A stretch of DNA of 64,000 nt from Eleginops maclovinus (taxonomy: Eukaryota; Chordata; Actinopteri; Perciformes; Eleginopidae): assembly GCF_036324505.1 (NCBI RefSeq), contig NC_086365.1, positions 6,196,655 through 6,260,654 of the forward strand. Reading direction: 5' to 3'. Positions 60,770 through 64,000 of this stretch are shown here, piece by piece. Each line of letters opens with the position of its first letter. The first letter of the stretch is position 1. Made by a program: the position numbers and the translations under genes. The notes under the pieces were generated by a model. The model was not told the origin of the DNA. It saw only the letters and a program-made list of their open reading frames with translations, and did not search any database.

Positions 60770-63700
60770 GGGGCCACAGCAGTCAGCTCAGCATCAGTTC
60801 AGTCTGTAACATGATGCCTGCTGCTACTTATCGAATAGTTTTTGTTTACTACAGAAGTCCTGATGTACACAGCAACCAATGAGCTGCCCTGTGGAGTTAA
60901 TAGAAGTGAGCATGGTCCTCTGAAAAGTATACTGAAGTATATCTTGTAGCGATGTTTGTGAAGATGATGAAGAAGTCTCCGGAGACACCAGCTTGTAAAT
61001 AATAAGGTTTATTACAACAGCATTAATACACCACAATACAAAGTTTACATTTAAAATGATGAAATGTCAAATAGTCACAGGGAGATATACATAATGATCA
61101 CCTGTATTCGATTACCTCTATCTCATTTTACAGCTGGTGCTACAGGTTGTGCCAAAATCATAAACCTGCCCTTTTTTTTCAAAAGTTCATTTATTCAGGA
61201 ATGTTTTGCTGCAGGAGCAATCTCACCACAGACCGTTTACCTGCATGCAAAGTCTGCGATCACATTATTACGACATGCTATACTCGGAATACAATCAGAC
61301 TACAAATCAAATACTTCAAATTACTTTAATACTTCAATGGTAAGCAATACAGTTGAGTTTGATAAATTAAGAAGTATCCAAAATTAATAATTCATGTGTC
61401 AATACTGCAAAGCAATACTAAGTGCCTTCAGCTACGCTATACTCTATGCTACAGTAAGACCTATACAGTCTATGGCTAACACACATTAGTGTGTTTACAC
61501 AACACACAAAGTACACATGAAGCTGACATGAATGTAGTTCATTTTGAAGATCTTTGGACAATAGACACCTTTGAATTCTAATTGTACGTTTCATGAAAAT
61601 GCATCCAAGTGTCTTGGTTCCAAAGTCTTGGACGCACTGTTAGCTAAAAATCCCCTAATAAAGACAGAACAACCAACATATTAGCTCCTAAAATGCTAGC
61701 TTCCCCTTTAACACCTGGTTATCCTTCTCTAACACCTGCCAGCACAACACTGCAGACGTTTTTTCAGCTCTCCTTTCACTTTTTCCTTCTTAGTCATCAC
61801 CTGAAAGCCACCTGTTCCCTCTCCACTGTTCTGATGTCAGCACTACCCAGTGACCTTTGAAAGTCTTATTCAAAGCACCAGGTTGTTTTTTAAAAGTGCC
61901 AACATCTGTGAAGGGGTGACAGCTACTGTATGTCTTCTGTCACCAAATCTTCAGCAATAAATCACTTTTATGTCAAAACATATCAGGGTGATTGAAATTG
62001 ATTAACGGTATATATATATTTCCAAAGGCCTGAATCGGGGTTATGTGACGCTAACTGAGTATTTATTTTTCCATTTGTTCAGGGCCAAATTGCCTAGCTG
62101 TTTGAGGAATGAAAGCAATTTAAAACAAATGACCAATAGAGGTGCACCTAATAACATATTGATTTTGAAATTAAGATATCTGCCACCACAATTTAAGTGT
62201 CATTTCTTGGGAATGTTCTGGGAGTAAATGCGGCAGGGTTAGGGGTAAGAAAATCCCATGGCTCATCTTTTTCTACAACCAGTGCAATTTGCCACAATTT
62301 TCAGTCGTCACAGGAAATGCTATCTCTTCATTTAGTCATCTTAAATTCTATTTTGAACACCACCTCCTCCGCATTCTCCGGATGCTATCTTGTTCTTCAC
62401 TTTCCTTTTACATTTATTGTAAAAGCACAGAGCAGTGATCATTTACAGATCGAAGCCATTTCGGTGTAAAGAGCCACTGGTCTCAGAAGCGAGGAGAGGG
62501 AAGTCAAATGTATCTTTCTGCCACCCACTCCTCACATAAAAGTCAAATGTTGGCATCCTCTGCCTCTATAGCCTCCATCCCATTTGTCCTGAGCGCCGTT
62601 CAGGTTTCAATGCAATTTGTTTGTACATGATTCTGGGAAATAGCTGTTGGAGCGGTGATAGTAGGGCTAAATGGCCTACTTGTAGTGATGGATCTGACGT
62701 GTATAAGTCAGAGTGTGCATGGGTGGGGAGGGCTGATGGTCATAAGGTTTAATCAGCACCATACGTCTTGCAGAATGGAAAAAGGGCTGATCCCGTATTA
62801 GCTTTAATAACCTCTTCACTGTTCACAACTCTGCACAATACTGACACGTCCCCACAATTACGCTTCACGATAATAAGAACTTCATTTGACAGACAAAGCA
62901 AAAGCAGAAAAACAAGGCAAAACCTAAGGGCCAAACCAAAGCAAAACTAAATTAAGGTAGCATTACCATAATAGAGGTCATCGGTTTGAGCAAGGGTGCA
63001 TTTGCCATTTAATCAACGTTCAAATGCTAATTTCAGCATGCATTCGTTTCCGAAAAATCCCCAGGATAAATGATCTACACTACAGAACAAATCTGAAAAA
63101 AGCAAAACAGAAACCTGCTGTTCAGTGTTGCCTTCCACTTCCGCGTGATAGCCAGATGGTGGGACCATGAGGAATTAATGTGAAGTTATTTTGGACATCG
63201 ATAATCTCAAAAGGAGAAGGATGGTTGGGAAAATAGTATCTCATCCCTTCTGCCAGTGTCAGCCTCAGTGGAAGCGTTGTGGGTAAAAGTTAACAAAGCA
63301 GTAGGCAGAGAAGAGGAAACAAAGTCCTTCACAAGTGTTGTTAATATAAAGGTCAGCCGTACTGCAGCTCCAGCTCCTATTGGACCCAATTAGTTTCTGC
63401 AGTGATCAATACGGGAAATTTGAGAGAGGATCCTCTGTCAGCAGCCCTCAGAAGTTTAATCTGATGTTTTTCAAATATCTCACCAGCCCTAAAGAGATCA
63501 TTTTGTTCATTAATCTCAAAGACCAAAATGAGACGGTAAACTGACTCATCATTTCTGGTTGTTCCGTCTTATTTTATTATCTGGATCCGTTACTCCACGG
63601 TCACAGATTTCCTGAGTGATTAGTTGTAATGTCAAGCACAATAAAATGATGGATTTTTCAACTTTATGGAAGCAAAGATTAAAACAGACTTTTCTGCACC

Positions 63701-64000
63701 AAGTCATTATCTGTCGTAAGAGTCACGATTCCCAAGGAGAGACATTCATTTATTTGAGTGTACGTCCAATTTAGATGTCCTTAATCCAGGCAATCACTGG
63801 CTGTTTCCCAATCACACACCACATACTACTCCGAGATGGTTTTTAGTGGGTCTTGTTAACAAAATTGTGAAAAATCAAAAAAGTCAGCACACATTCTGAA
63901 ATGCTTGATTTTGAAGTTTGGTGTTGGCTAATCCCCCACAATGCAATTCACAAAAGAATAATGGGAGCTGCAACTTTTGACAACAAATTGTGGATTAGGG

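Larger units (their letters stand above)
46017..64000. other. Gene-poor region upstream of fam180a
   Basis: No coding exon could be supported in these 18 kb. The fam180a promoter should lie within the first few hundred bases but shows no TATA or CpG-island signature I can identify. Contents seen are a dispersed repeat at 46870-47025, a possible regulatory stretch at 51030-51340, a repeat copy at 55550-55705, a solo LTR at 60316-60769, and short simple runs. The simple runs are (TTTG)n near 56683-56703, C9 near 58031 and G9 near 53830. The many 60-110 codon frames lack domains, codon bias or splice context. Confidence 0.55.

Overview
The window looks like nuclear DNA of a teleost fish, probably a spiny-rayed (percomorph) species. 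It is AT-leaning and almost free of long reading frames. Its few coding stretches are short exons bounded by GT/AG splice sites. It carries tRNA-derived SINEs, a solo LTR and dispersed repeats of kinds familiar from fish genomes. There is no operon structure, CRISPR array, phage or bacterial gene.

Two protein-coding genes can be read, both on the minus strand. (1) The 5' end of a class 3 semaphorin, most like SEMA3C, occupies the left part. A signal-peptide exon lies at 14501-14668 and the first sema-domain exon at 2534-2694. A probable non-coding first exon with a purine/pyrimidine-rich promoter lies near 18.5-18.8 kb. The rest of the gene runs off the left edge. (2) A complete three-exon fam180a-like gene lies at 40080-46016. 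It encodes a predicted 166-residue secreted protein with a 272-base intron 2 and a 5.2-kb intron 1.

Between them, at 38485-38590 on the same strand, is an isolated exon-like segment. It has good splice sites and an open helical reading frame, and I cannot assign it to a known gene. It is the best candidate here for something undescribed.

The remaining DNA is intronic or intergenic. Datable insertions are a minus-strand SINE with a 15-base target duplication (5299-5502) and a 444-base solo LTR with a 5-base duplication (60316-60769). A second tRNA-type SINE lies at 30208-30535. Two high-copy fish repeat families recur: one at 19.1-19.9 kb and 46.9 kb, the other at 41.3, 42.5-43.1 and 55.6 kb. 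Several stretches rich in homeodomain, POU or E-box-like words (8.3, 29.3, 32.0 and 51.0 kb) are plausible cis-regulatory elements of the semaphorin or its neighbours, but only cross-species alignment could show this.

The two genes share strand and neighbourhood but have no evident functional link: one encodes an axon-guidance or cardiovascular guidance ligand, the other a small secreted protein of unknown function. I found no exotic new system.
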